In this document: positions 1 through 8,239 of the stretch, piece after piece
How positions within the stretch are numbered: position 1 is the stretch's first letter
Layout of the letters: each line of letters opens with the position of its first letter
Origin: Podaxis mareebaensis
Taxonomy: Eukaryota; Basidiomycota; Agaricomycetes; Agaricales; Agaricaceae
Direction: 5' to 3'
DNA: 18,971 bases
NCBI GenBank assembly: GCA_018524725.1
Contig: JAEUWP010000241.1
Coordinates: forward strand, 1 to 18,971
Made by a program: the position numbers and the translations under genes
Notes under the pieces: generated by a model
What the model was told of the DNA's origin: nothing
The model's database searches: none
The model's input: only the letters and a program-made list of their open reading frames with translations

Positions 1-733
1 GGGCTGGAAAAAATGATAGAAAATTAACTTTCATAAAAATGTGTATTTAGTAGCAGCAGCCTTTTGGGTGGGTGCAGCGCCCTAGCCTGTGGCAAGGGTG
101 GTGCTGATATTTTTATTTTGTTTTACTTTACTAGCAGCCTATGGCTGCAGCGCCCAGCCTTGCCACAGGCTAGGGCGCTGCTGTATATCTAAGAATTGAA
201 TTTTTAAATGATAATAAAATTTTTGATTTTTGAGATTTTTTTTTTAATTGATAGTGATTTTGTTTTCTTAATAATTGTACTGAATTTTATCATGGGGTAT
301 TTAAGATATTTTTAGTACCTGCACCGCCTTAAACTGCGGGGGCTACTATTAACTTTTAAATTTTGTAGCCAAAGACTAGATTTTAAATCTTTCAGCCGCA
401 CCCTATGGCCGGTGCTGGAGCAAATCTCCAGGTAATTGACTATTATTAGTAGCCCGGCTAGTATGAGTTAAACCTCCTGTTAAAGAACTTGGAGCACCAG
501 CCAAAGGCTGGTGGAACACCAGCCAGAGGCTGCTGGATTTTTGAAATAATGTTTCATTTCTAGTTATAAAAACTCTCAGGATTTACATCCAGCCAAAGGC
601 AGGAATACTTACATTTTTTATATAATACTAGCTGCGGCCTTTGGCTGGCTGCAGCCAATGGCTGTAGTAATAATACTTTAAATTTATCAAATATCTCCTG
701 CCAGCTTAAGCCGAAGAAACATAGCTAAATACA
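1..733. other. Non-coding, palindrome-rich stretch
   Basis: I see no gene here. The stretch holds many AGCC-NNN-GGCT palindromes, for example near 58-110, 132-181, 480-535, 590-600 and 630-665, separated by AT-rich spacer. A perfect AGATTTTAAATCT palindrome near 379-391 looks like an anticodon arm but has no tRNA around it. It leads directly into the first polymerase fragment. Confidence 0.7.
148..180. repeat. Compound hairpin, CAGCGCCC/GGGCGCTG stem
   Basis: An eight-base stem, CAGCGCCC paired with GGGCGCTG, encloses an inner AGCC...GGCT-type hairpin with a TTGCCACA centre. The same inner unit, in either orientation, recurs near 95, 1190, 1545, 5550, 13121 and 18905, so it is a subfamily of the dispersed palindromes. 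Confidence 0.8.
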
Positions 734-1292
734 ATGAATTGGCTAAAAATGTGGAATAATTATACTTATCATGTTAAAGATAAAATTATCTAGCCTTTGG
801 CTACAGCAAGGCTGCAAATGAATTAATATCAGCCAAAGGCTGTTGTTAATAATTTCTGGGATAATTTTGTTAATAATATAAATGAAAATCAACATATTAT
901 AATTCTTTTTAGAATCAAATCTTTTAATACAGCAGCAGCAGCCTGTGGCTGCGGCTGCTAGTAAAGATCATAAGGAATATTTTATAGAACATATTCAAAA
1001 CTTTATATTAAATTTGAAGAATATAAATCTATTAATTTAGATGCAGTAAAGCTGCATCTTTAGTTTGGAGTAAGAGAAGGTAAAGCCTAGCCTTTGGCTA
1101 GGGTGAAAAAAAGAGTTATTAACTGATATTCCGGCCCGGCTGATAAAATTAATTATCATAATTATAAACATTATTGCCAGCAGCGCCCTAGCCTGTGGCA
1201 AGGGTGACTGGCTGCAACTACCTATAACTCATGATCCAGCCTTTGGCTAAAATATGGTTTATTAATTCATAGTGATAAGATTTTTCTTGTTG

Positions 1293-1338
1293 TAGTCTTA
1301 GTCTTTGTTTTAGTTTTTGTCTTTGTCTTTGTCTTTGT
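1293..1338 (+). repeat. Simple repeat of GTCTTT-like units
   Basis: Short tandem units GTCTTT, GTTTTA and GTTTTT run together inside polymerase copy A. This is low-complexity expansion and adds to the disruption of that pseudogene. Confidence 0.7.
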
Positions 1339-1524
1339 AGCCTGTGGCTACTCTTACTCTTTCAAATAACACCCTTGCCTGTGGCTAGGGTGCCACAGCC
1401 AATGGCTGCAGAAACTATCGCCAAAATTATAAAAAAAAATGATAATGAAAATTCAGTTGAAATTTATGTACTAGAAAAGGAAAATTAATTATTAAATATA
1501 ATGATAAAATATCTGATTATAAAA

Positions 1525-1568
1525 TAATTCTTGCTGCACCCAGCCTTGCCACAGGCTAGGGCGCAGCT
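1525..1568 (+). repeat. 44-nt compound element, first copy
   Basis: These 44 nt, starting TAATTCTTGCTGCACCC, are identical to 5529-5572. The unit contains an AGCC-type hairpin with outer CAGCC/GGCTA arms. Both copies lie in polymerase pseudogenes but at non-homologous positions, so the unit looks copied on its own and not as part of a polymerase duplication. Confidence 0.85.
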
Positions 1569-1597
1569 TGTTACAGCCATAGGCAGGTAAAAATATT

Positions 1598-1656
1598 TAT
1601 CATTATCATTATCATTATCATTATAACCTTAATAATAATTATTATTATTATTATTT
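1598..1656 (+). repeat. ATTATC and ATT microsatellites
   Basis: About four tandem ATTATC units are followed by an AATAAT/ATT run. This is AT-rich slippage DNA inside polymerase copy A. Confidence 0.8.
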
Positions 1657-2209
1657 CAAGTTACTAAAAATAATAAATTTATTTCTAAAGTAAAAAAAAA
1701 AATCTCACTATAAATAAAAAAAATCTAGCCTTTGGCTACAGCCACCCAGCAGCCTTTGGCTGCAGCACCACCCACCCTAGCCTTTGGCAAGGGTGGCTGT
1801 AACTTATTTAATGACTTATCTGAGAATGAATATTTAGAATATTGCAAATCTTTTGAAGGTAAAGCGGCAGCCTTTGGCGGGTGGAATCTTAGGTACTTTA
1901 CTAGAAGAAGCCATAGCCATAGGCTATACTTTGAACAAGATTGTATTAGCTTATATCAAGTAATGTCTAAATTCAATGACTTAATGTTTGAAGAATTTTC
2001 AATAAATATGAATAAATATCCAACTATCTCTAGTTTATCTATGGGTCTATTTAGACCCGCCTGTGGCATCAGCCAAAAGGCGGCTGCATCATCTTAAAGA
2101 TTCTAAAATAGCAATGATCTCTGGTAAAATTTATAAAGATTTAAAACTATCTAGCCTTTGGCTACAGGAGAGCAGCAGCCAATGGCTGTGCTCCCAAAGG
2201 CTGCGGGCG

Positions 2210-2240
2210 CACCCACCCTTGCCAAAGGCTAGGGTGGGTG
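2210..2240. repeat. Extended hairpin CACCCACCCT/AGGGTGGGTG
   Basis: A perfect ten-base stem, CACCCACCCT at 2210-2219 with AGGGTGGGTG at 2231-2240, encloses a GCC-AAA-GGC core. The same subfamily occurs at 11622-11654. A stem variant with a compensatory change is found at 9530-9560 and 18067-18099. Confidence 0.85.
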
Positions 2241-2356
2241 GTGGTGGAATATACCTTCAAATCCCGATACTGAAAAAGTATATGGTTACGATGTAAACTC
2301 TAGCCTTTGGCTAAACTCAGCTTAGGTTAAGTTATACTATTAAAAGAGGTTTAGTA

Positions 2357-4153
2357 ATGATTTTTACATCTATATTAATCTTAATAGTGGCTAAGGCCCT
2401 ACCTTCTATAAATAGAAATTTATCTCCAATCTATTTTACTAGAATATCATCTATAATATTCTTATATGCCGGAGTATTATCATTAAATACTTTATATATT
2501 CAGTCAATTGGATCAGGTATAGGTATATATAGCGGATTATTCCAAATAACTCAAGTATCAGTATTGATAGAATCATTTTTATTAATAATAGGTTCTTTAA
2601 TATTAATATCTTGGCCAAATATAAATCAATATATTTTTACTAACAGCAGCCACACCCAAAGGCTGCAGCAGCTAAAAAAACCATTAAATCTAGGTTTAGC
2701 TACAGCTAATAATATTACAAAATATTCTAGCCATGGGTTAGATTATTCTTTAATAGTATTATTTAGTAGTTTAGGGTCATGTTTATTAATCTCTAGTTTT
2801 GATTTAATATCTCTATATATTAGTATAGAATTACAATCTTTTGGATTATATGTTTTATCTACATTATACAGAGATTCAGAATCATCAACAAAAGCAGGTT
2901 TAAAATACTTCTTATTAGGAGGTTTATCATCATGTATAATACTATTAGGATGTGGTATAATATATTCTTATACAGGTTTAACTAACTTTGAATCTATATA
3001 TAGTATTATATCTACATCTAATTCTGTAATTTATTTAGAGTTACAGCCTGTGGCTAATAATTCTGTATCTGTAAGTTATAGCTTAGCTGTACAAGGTTTA
3101 AGTTTAGGTTTAATTTTAATTTTTATAGGATTCTTATTTAAAATAGCAGCAGCTCCATTACATAATTGGAGTCCAGATGTTTACGATGAAGTACCTACAA
3201 TAGTAACAATATGGTTAACAATAATACCTAAAATTTCTATATTAGTTCTATTATTAGAATTACAATATTATGGATTTACATTAATAACATCAGATGCTTT
3301 ATTTGCCAGCGGGCAATTACCTACAAATATATCTAATATATTAAATATTATAACTACCTCTAGCAACAGCGGCAGCCTTTGGCTGCTGCTGGCTAGTAAT
3401 TCATTATTAAAAAATCTATTATTAATAAGTTCTTTATTATCTTTATTAATAGGTACTGTAGTAGGTTTAGCTCAAAGTAGAATAAAAAGACTATTAGCTT
3501 ATAGTACTATATCTCATATAGGATTTATATTATTAGCTTTAGCTATAAATAGTGAATCTTCTATAGATTCTTTAATATTCTATATAATACAATATACTAT
3601 AACTAATTTAAATATATTCTTAATTATTATAGCTTTAAGTTATATAACTGCTTCAACTCAAATAACAACCAAGGCTAGCCTTGCCATTACAGATATTAGA
3701 TATATAGCAGAACTAAAAGGAAAATTCTTTTCTAATCCTATATTAAGTTTAAGTTTAGCTATATGCTTATTCTCTATGGCAGGTATACCACCTTTAATAG
3801 GATTCTTTAGTAAACAATTTGTATTATATTCTGCAATTCAAAATGGATATTATTTCATATCTATAATAGCTATATTAGTAAGTGTTATAAGTGCTTCATA
3901 TTATTTAAAAATAGTTAAAGTTCTATATACTGAAACAGAAGAATCGCTAGAAAATAATATTGCAGCCACACCAGCAGCCAGAGGCGGCTGCTGGGCTAAC
4001 CTAATAAATGAAAATAATTATAGCCTTTGGCTAAGTAATGTACATAGTTATTTAATATCTGTATTAACTTTATCTATATTATTATTTATTTTAAAACCTT
4101 CTTTAATCTTAAATAGTACACAATTACTATCTTTATCTCTATTTAATTGGTAA
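2357..4153 (+). CDS. nad2: NADH dehydrogenase subunit 2
   Basis: This is a subunit of respiratory complex I, a proton-pumping membrane protein of the inner mitochondrial membrane. The 598 residues form many hydrophobic helices. Family marks are ELQSFGLYVL (about 157-167) with the helix-5 Glu, APLHNWSPDVYDE (about 265-278), AYSTISHIGF (about 380-390) and AGIPPLIGFFSKQ (about 475-488). The protein seems long for a fungal Nad2. Excess residues coincide with palindromes that keep the frame: about 96-106 (SSHTQRLQQ), 229-234 (LQPVAN), 335-348 (SGSLWLLLAS), 535-548 (PAARGGCWA) and 555-560 (YSLWL). ATG 2357 is the first start and gives a normal N-terminus. The stop TAA shares its last A with the nad3 start, so the two are surely co-transcribed. 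No intron is seen. Confidence 0.97.
   Translation: MIFTSILILIVAKALPSINRNLSPIYFTRISSIIFLYAGVLSLNTLYIQSIGSGIGIYSGLFQITQVSVLIESFLLIIGSLILISWPNINQYIFTNSSHTQRLQQLKKPLNLGLATANNITKYSSHGLDYSLIVLFSSLGSCLLISSFDLISLYISIELQSFGLYVLSTLYRDSESSTKAGLKYFLLGGLSSCIILLGCGIIYSYTGLTNFESIYSIISTSNSVIYLELQPVANNSVSVSYSLAVQGLSLGLILIFIGFLFKIAAAPLHNWSPDVYDEVPTIVTIWLTIIPKISILVLLLELQYYGFTLITSDALFASGQLPTNISNILNIITTSSNSGSLWLLLASNSLLKNLLLISSLLSLLIGTVVGLAQSRIKRLLAYSTISHIGFILLALAINSESSIDSLIFYIIQYTITNLNIFLIIIALSYITASTQITTKASLAITDIRYIAELKGKFFSNPILSLSLAICLFSMAGIPPLIGFFSKQFVLYSAIQNGYYFISIIAILVSVISASYYLKIVKVLYTETEESLENNIAATPAARGGCWANLINENNYSLWLSNVHSYLISVLTLSILLFILKPSLILNSTQLLSLSLFNW
2638..2672 (+). repeat. 35-nt element inside nad2, identical to 4535-4569
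   Basis: The 35 nt beginning TACTAACAGCAGCC are the same here, within the nad2 reading frame, and just after nad3. The shared flank TACTAAC lies outside the palindrome proper. The element adds about ten residues to Nad2 near position 96-106, between predicted membrane segments, without a frame change. Confidence 0.9.
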
Positions 4154-4533
4154 TGAATAATTTATTATTTTTATTTATTTTTGTACCTATTCTAGCTGTG
4201 GCTTTATTAGCTTTAAATGTTTTATTAGCTGTACATAGACCTGATGAAGCTAAAGTTTCTGCTTATGAATGTGGTTTCCAAGCTATTGTAGGTCAAACTA
4301 GATCTACTTTCCAAATTCATTTCTATATTGTAGCTATGTTATTCTTAATTTTTGATTTAGAAATTTTACTATTATTCCCTATAGCTGTAACTCTTTACCA
4401 AGTATCTACTTTCGGATTTTCTATTGCAATCATTTTCTTTATTGTTTTAACAATAGGATTTGTATTAGAAATAGGATCTGGAGCTATAGCATTAACTAAT
4501 TTTGATACTAGTACAAAGAATAAATTTAATTAA
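4153..4533 (+). CDS. nad3: NADH dehydrogenase subunit 3
   Basis: This is complex I subunit 3, a small inner-membrane protein. It has 126 residues with three membrane segments, the conserved loop AYECGF (about 35-40) and the second-helix motif FLIFDLEIL (about 63-71), typical of the family. The ATG at 4153 overlaps the nad2 stop by one base (TAATG), an arrangement common in fungal mitochondria; an in-frame TTG six bases upstream lies inside nad2 and is not needed. No inserted palindrome is evident, unlike nad2 and the pseudogenes around it. A palindrome cluster starts directly after the stop. Confidence 0.97.
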   Translation: MNNLLFLFIFVPILAVALLALNVLLAVHRPDEAKVSAYECGFQAIVGQTRSTFQIHFYIVAMLFLIFDLEILLLFPIAVTLYQVSTFGFSIAIIFFIVLTIGFVLEIGSGAIALTNFDTSTKNKFN

Positions 4534-4534
4534 A

Positions 4535-4569
4535 TACTAACAGCAGCCACACCCAAAGGCTGCAGCAGC
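4535..4569 (+). repeat. 35-nt element after nad3, second copy of 2638-2672
   Basis: It is identical to the copy within nad2, including the leading TACTAAC. It begins two bases after the nad3 stop codon and could form a hairpin in the 3' end of the nad2-nad3 transcript. Confidence 0.9.
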
Positions 4570-4866
4570 CTTTTGGGTGGCTGTAACTTATTTTATAACC
4601 CCCCAGCCTTTGGCTGCAAAAACATAAACTCTTCTAGCACAGATATAGCAGCCGGCCAGCCTATGGGTGGGTGGCGGCTACATCGTACAGCCGCTAGCTG
4701 TAAAATAAATTGTTTTAATAAATCGGTTTATAGCCAAAGGCTGCGACACCCAGCCTTTTGGCTGGTGTAGCAGCCTAGCAAACTGACTTACTGAGTGCAA
4801 AAATGCGGGTAGGGTGCTATAATTTCTTATTATATAATAAAGTAATAATAATTTAAATTAAAAGCT

Positions 4867-4952
4867 ACTAGCCCGGCTAGTAATAGCTGCTCCAGCCAAT
4901 GGCTGCAGCAGCCTATGGCTGGCAGGGTGCAGCTATTAATAGCCGGGCTAGT
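4867..4952. repeat. Large inverted repeat with 24-nt arms around two palindromes
   Basis: The arm 4867-4890 (ACTAGCCCGGCTAG...) pairs with 4929-4952 with one mismatch in 24. The loop contains two AGCC-NNN-GGCT hairpins. The AT-rich flanks are partly complementary too. The inner CTAGCCCGGCTAG is itself a 13-nt palindrome, and relatives of it occur near 449-460. Confidence 0.85.
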
Positions 4953-5216
4953 ATTTAATTGTTTTAATTAACTTATTAATAAGTTAATTTATTCAACTTA
5001 ATTTAACCCAAAGGCTGCAGCAGCCAAAGGCCGGCTGCTATATTCGGAACCAAGAAGTAAGAGTAAATAATACAGCTTTTGGCTGTTACACTCTTATCTG
5101 GGGCATTCAATGTTTTGGAATTTTTAATTTACAGCCATAGGCAGAAGCGTCTGTTAATACAAGTATGGATTTATACCAGCCAATGGCTGCTGCAGCCAAA
5201 GGCTGGCTAGATTTAG

Positions 5217-5358
5217 CTTGGCAAGTCTTATCGAGTCTAATTATAAACATAAGTTGTGTTTACATTAGTGTCTAAACTATAAGACTGTAGTTTCAATGAA
5301 TAGGCGATAGATAAAGAAACCCGCTCCAGCGGTTTGGTTATACTAAGGTGAAAGTCCA
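5217..5358 (+). other. Possible group II intron domain I relic
   Basis: The segment carries ATAAGTTGTGTTTAC (5249-5263), then GCGATAG (5304-5310) and GGTGAAAGTCC (about 5347-5357). From memory, the first two resemble parts of domain I of bacterial-type group IIA introns such as Ll.LtrB. I see no 5' GTGYG start, no domain V and no reverse transcriptase, so at most a fragment remains. It ends about 27 bases before the start of polymerase copy B. It could also be an unrelated structured RNA. Confidence 0.25.
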
Positions 5359-5528
5359 GCCTTTGGCTGTAAATTAAAATAAAAATGAATAAAGTAAAAC
5401 TATGGAACAATTTTATTTATTCAATTAAAGATACAGCCTTTGGCTGCAGCCCGCTGGCTATATCAAATTAACTTATTTCTGAAGCAATTAATGCTTTTTT
5501 TGCCGGGGCTAAACCATGTAGAAAATAT

Positions 5529-5572
5529 TAATTCTTGCTGCACCCAGCCTTGCCACAGGCTAGGGCGCAGCT
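5529..5572 (+). repeat. 44-nt compound element, second copy
   Basis: It is identical to 1525-1568, including the AT-rich lead TAATTCTTG. It lies in the N-terminal part of polymerase copy B, whereas the other copy lies at a later point of copy A. Confidence 0.85.
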
Positions 5573-6034
5573 GGCTACAACATGTTATATGTTTATTTAG
5601 AATCAAGAGTATTGATAATATTATCTTAACAACCAAAGGCTGGACATCTTCAAAAACTTAATATACTTGATAAAGAATTCCAGCCTTTGGCTGTTAAGTA
5701 TATTGAGAATATTCTAGCTATTAAAAGTGAAGAATATAAAACCAGTGTACTTTCTGAACTTATAATTAGTTATGGAATTAGAAATGGTAAAGTAGATAAA
5801 CATTCATCATTAGATGATATTAATCTACTTACACATGAAAGAAAATTTCAATATTATAAACACTATAAATTACCTGTAACAATGAATCCATTTGAGTATG
5901 GTATAGTTAAAGATCAGATAGGTAATGTATTTTTAGTACAAATTACTGATCTTACTGAGGCTAGAATTATTCAAGATGGTGATATTAACAAAGTTTTAAT
6001 AAGAAGAGCTGGTATACCAGTATTAGAATACACT

Positions 6035-6045
6035 AGCCTTTGGCT
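6035..6045. mobile_element. 11-nt palindromic insertion in polymerase copy B
   Basis: AGCCTTTGGCT splits the reading frame. Upstream reads ...VLEYT; passing over the 11 nt, it continues as IKSLIGNSQGFI in the correct frame. The site is flanked by T and A, so TA is present on each side, which fits either an 11-nt insert or a 9-nt GCCTTTGGC insert with a TA duplication. Confidence 0.75.
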
Positions 6046-6274
6046 ATTAAAAGTTTAATTGGTAATAGTCAAGGATTTATTAGCCAAAGGCTAGATAGGT
6101 GAAAATACATATCATTATATTGATGGTAATTTAGTATTATTTAAAGCTTCTAAACCTAGTAAATTTATTAAGAAAAGTAGAATAAGTCGCACTCTTAATG
6201 AGAAATTTATTACACTAGATTTAGAAACACGCTTAATAAATAATGAACATCAACCATATTTAATCAATTGGTAT

Positions 6275-6315
6275 GATTGTAAAAAAGCTAATAGTTTTTA
6301 TCTTACAGATTATAA
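6275..6315 (+). repeat. dpo: 41-nt identity between polymerase copies B and D
   Basis: The 41 nt encoding DCKKANSFYLTDY are identical to 9640-9680. The surrounding sequence is similar but diverged. This shows that copies B and D are recent relatives or have exchanged sequence. Confidence 0.85.
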
Positions 6316-6991
6316 ATCTTCTGAAGATATGATTAAAACATGTATTATAAGCTTATGTAGATGGAAATACCATAAAAATAAAATTTATATTCATAACTTA
6401 GCTAACTTCGATGTATATTCTTATTAAAAATTTTAGTTAAAATTGGTGTGGCTAGGCTAGTAAAATCTTAATGAATAATGGTAAATTAATTAGTATTGAT
6501 TTAGATTTTGCTCCTAAAGATAGTAAATTTGCAATCCGATTGCAATTTAGAGATAGTTACCAAATACTTCTATCTAGTCTTAAAAAATTGGGTAAATCTT
6601 TCAATGTTAAAACTCAAAAATCCATATTTCCATATGATTTCGTTAATGAATCAAATTTAAATTATAAAGGTAAAGTACCTAATATTAAATACTTTGATCA
6701 AAACGCTATTACTGAAGAAAAATATAACAATTATAAATCTAAATTCATCATATGGAGTTTAAAAGATGAAAGTATTAGATATTGTATTAATGACTGTGTA
6801 AGTTTATACCAAGTTATTAAGAAATTTAACTTACTTTTCTTTGAGAAATTTAATATTAATATTAATGAACATCCTACTTTATCTTCACATGCTTTGAGAT
6901 TATTTAGAACTCACTATATGAAGGAAAACACTATACCTATGATTTATGGTGATGATTTTAAGAGAATCAAACAATCATATACAGGTGGTGC

Positions 6992-7002
6992 AGCCTTTGG
7001 CT
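6992..7002. mobile_element. 11-nt palindromic insertion before polymerase motif A
   Basis: AGCCTTTGGCT lies between the SYTGG codons and DMYIPTNDNNELVYGYD. Passing over 11 nt joins the two in frame, matching the family's TGG-x-DMY order. The flank is CA...TG, not TA...TA. Confidence 0.75.
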
Positions 7003-8239
7003 GGATATGTATATTCCTACTAATGATAATAATGAATTAGTTTATGGTTATGATGTTAATAGTTTATACCCATACGTTATGGCTAATTTTCCAATGCCTG
7101 TAGGTAATAAAACCTATTTTGAAGGTGATATTAGAAAATATGATAAAGAAGCTTTTGGATTCTTTTATTGTAAAATTACTACAGCCAAAGGCTGGTAACT
7201 TATTACACCCTATTCTACAGACTCATGTTAAAACTAAAAATGGTATTAGAACTATAGCTGGTAGCCAAAGGCTAGGTTGTTATTATGATTTATTATTTTC
7301 ATCTGAGATGGATAACGCTATAAAAATTGGTTATAAATTTGATATTTTATGGGGTTATACTTTTGATAAAGAAATTATATTTAATGAATTCGTTCATAAT
7401 CTAGCCTTTGGCTATAAATTAAGATTAGAGTATCCTAAATCAGATCCTATGAATTATATAGCTAAAATAAACCTTAATAGTTTATATGAGGGATGAAAGA
7501 CGAATTCGATCTAATTAAAATTATAACAAGTAATGAATTTAATAATATATCTGAATCAAGTCAAATGTTAATCTCAGATATTATAGAATTAGATGATAAA
7601 TTTTTAATCAAATATAGAAATAATGAAAATAAATATATACCTGAAGACCTTAATGAAAAAGATTATAATATTAACATTGCTGCCGCTGCTGCGGCTGCCG
7701 CTGCTATTACATCTTATAGTAGAATTATTATGAGTCAATTTACAGCCAAAGGCTGCCATCCTAATTTAAAACTATTTTATACTGATACTGATAGTATTTA
7801 TACTAATTTAAACCCAGATAAAATGAATGAACTATTTCCTAATATTGTAAATAATAAAGAACTTGGTAAATTAAAACTTGAAACTATTTCATCTAAAGCG
7901 ATATTTTTAGCACCTAAATCTTATTTATTAAAAACAGTAGCGGCCTTTGGCTGGCTAGGAGATACTATCATAAAAATCAAAGGTTTAAATACTAATAGCC
8001 TTTGGCTATTAAAAACACCTTTAAAAATAGAAGATTTTGAAAATTTATTAGCCTAGCCTTTGGCAAGGCTAGAAATACTCTAATAAATAAAACTCAAACT
8101 AAATGGTTCAAATCTTTAACAGCCAAAGGCTAGTAGTATTAAAGTATTAGAACAGACTTATACAATACAACAAACTGATAATAAGAGACAATTAGTATAT
8201 GATGACTTAACTTATAGGTAGATTACAGCCAAAGGCTGG

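Larger units (their letters stand above)
734..2300 (+). pseudogene. dpo: Broken family-B DNA polymerase, N-terminal part (copy A)
   Basis: This is the remnant of a protein-primed type B DNA polymerase as encoded by fungal mitochondrial linear plasmids. An ATG at 734 begins MNWLKMWNNYTYHVKDK, which lines up with the start of copy B (MNKVKLWNNFIYSIKDT at 5385). Further matches are FRIKSFNT (about 910-935), GVREGK (about 1068), AKIIKKNDNENSVEIY (about 1422-1468) and the exonuclease III region QDCISLYQVMSKFN (about 1937-1978). The polymerase motif A start, YGYDVNS, lies at 2279-2300 and is followed at once by a palindrome and loss of homology. No continuous frame exists; stops and frame changes mostly coincide with palindromes. 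It stops 57 bp before nad2. It is non-functional and was probably acquired by integration of a plasmid. Confidence 0.75.
4534..5384. other. Intergenic region after nad3
   Basis: I see no protein gene. The stretch holds a palindrome cluster (4541-4770), a 24-bp-arm inverted repeat (4867-4952), more palindromes, and a GC-moderate segment (about 5217-5358) that may be an intron relic. An apparent 65-residue frame at 4573-4770 is largely made of palindromes and is not called. Confidence 0.6.
5385..8221 (+). pseudogene. dpo: Family-B DNA polymerase of mitochondrial-plasmid type, near full length but frameshifted (copy B)
   Basis: This is a protein-primed DNA polymerase remnant. In order: N-terminus MNKVKLWNNF (5385); FRIKS (about 5599); KYIENILAIKSEEYK (about 5696); exonuclease I LDLETR (about 6215-6232); exonuclease II HNLANFD (about 6391-6412); exonuclease III YCINDCVSLYQV (about 6780-6815); polymerase motif A YGYDVNSLYPYVM (about 7042-7080); motif C YTDTDSIY (about 7778-7801). 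It ends near RQLVYDDLTYR at 8221. Palindromes interrupt it at least ten times. At 6035-6045 and 6992-7002, ignoring exactly 11 nt rejoins the frame; at 7404-7412 nine nt leave it intact. Two defects are independent of palindromes: a one-base shift after exonuclease II (about 6412) and a loss at motif B, where NSLY should run into GRFG (about 7493). It is therefore a pseudogene. Confidence 0.85.

Noticed and set aside
370..395. Anticodon-arm-like AGATTTTAAATCT
   Set aside because: It is a simple AT palindrome, and no D-arm, T-arm or acceptor stem is found around it.
4147..4155. TTG at 4147 as the nad3 start
   Set aside because: It lies inside nad2. The ATG at 4153 gives the usual nad2-nad3 one-base overlap and a normal Nad3 N-terminus.
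4573..4770. 65-residue frame after nad3
   Set aside because: It is mostly palindromes. It shares GGGTGGCTGTAACTTATTT with 1791-1809, but that includes an element end and a short flank only.
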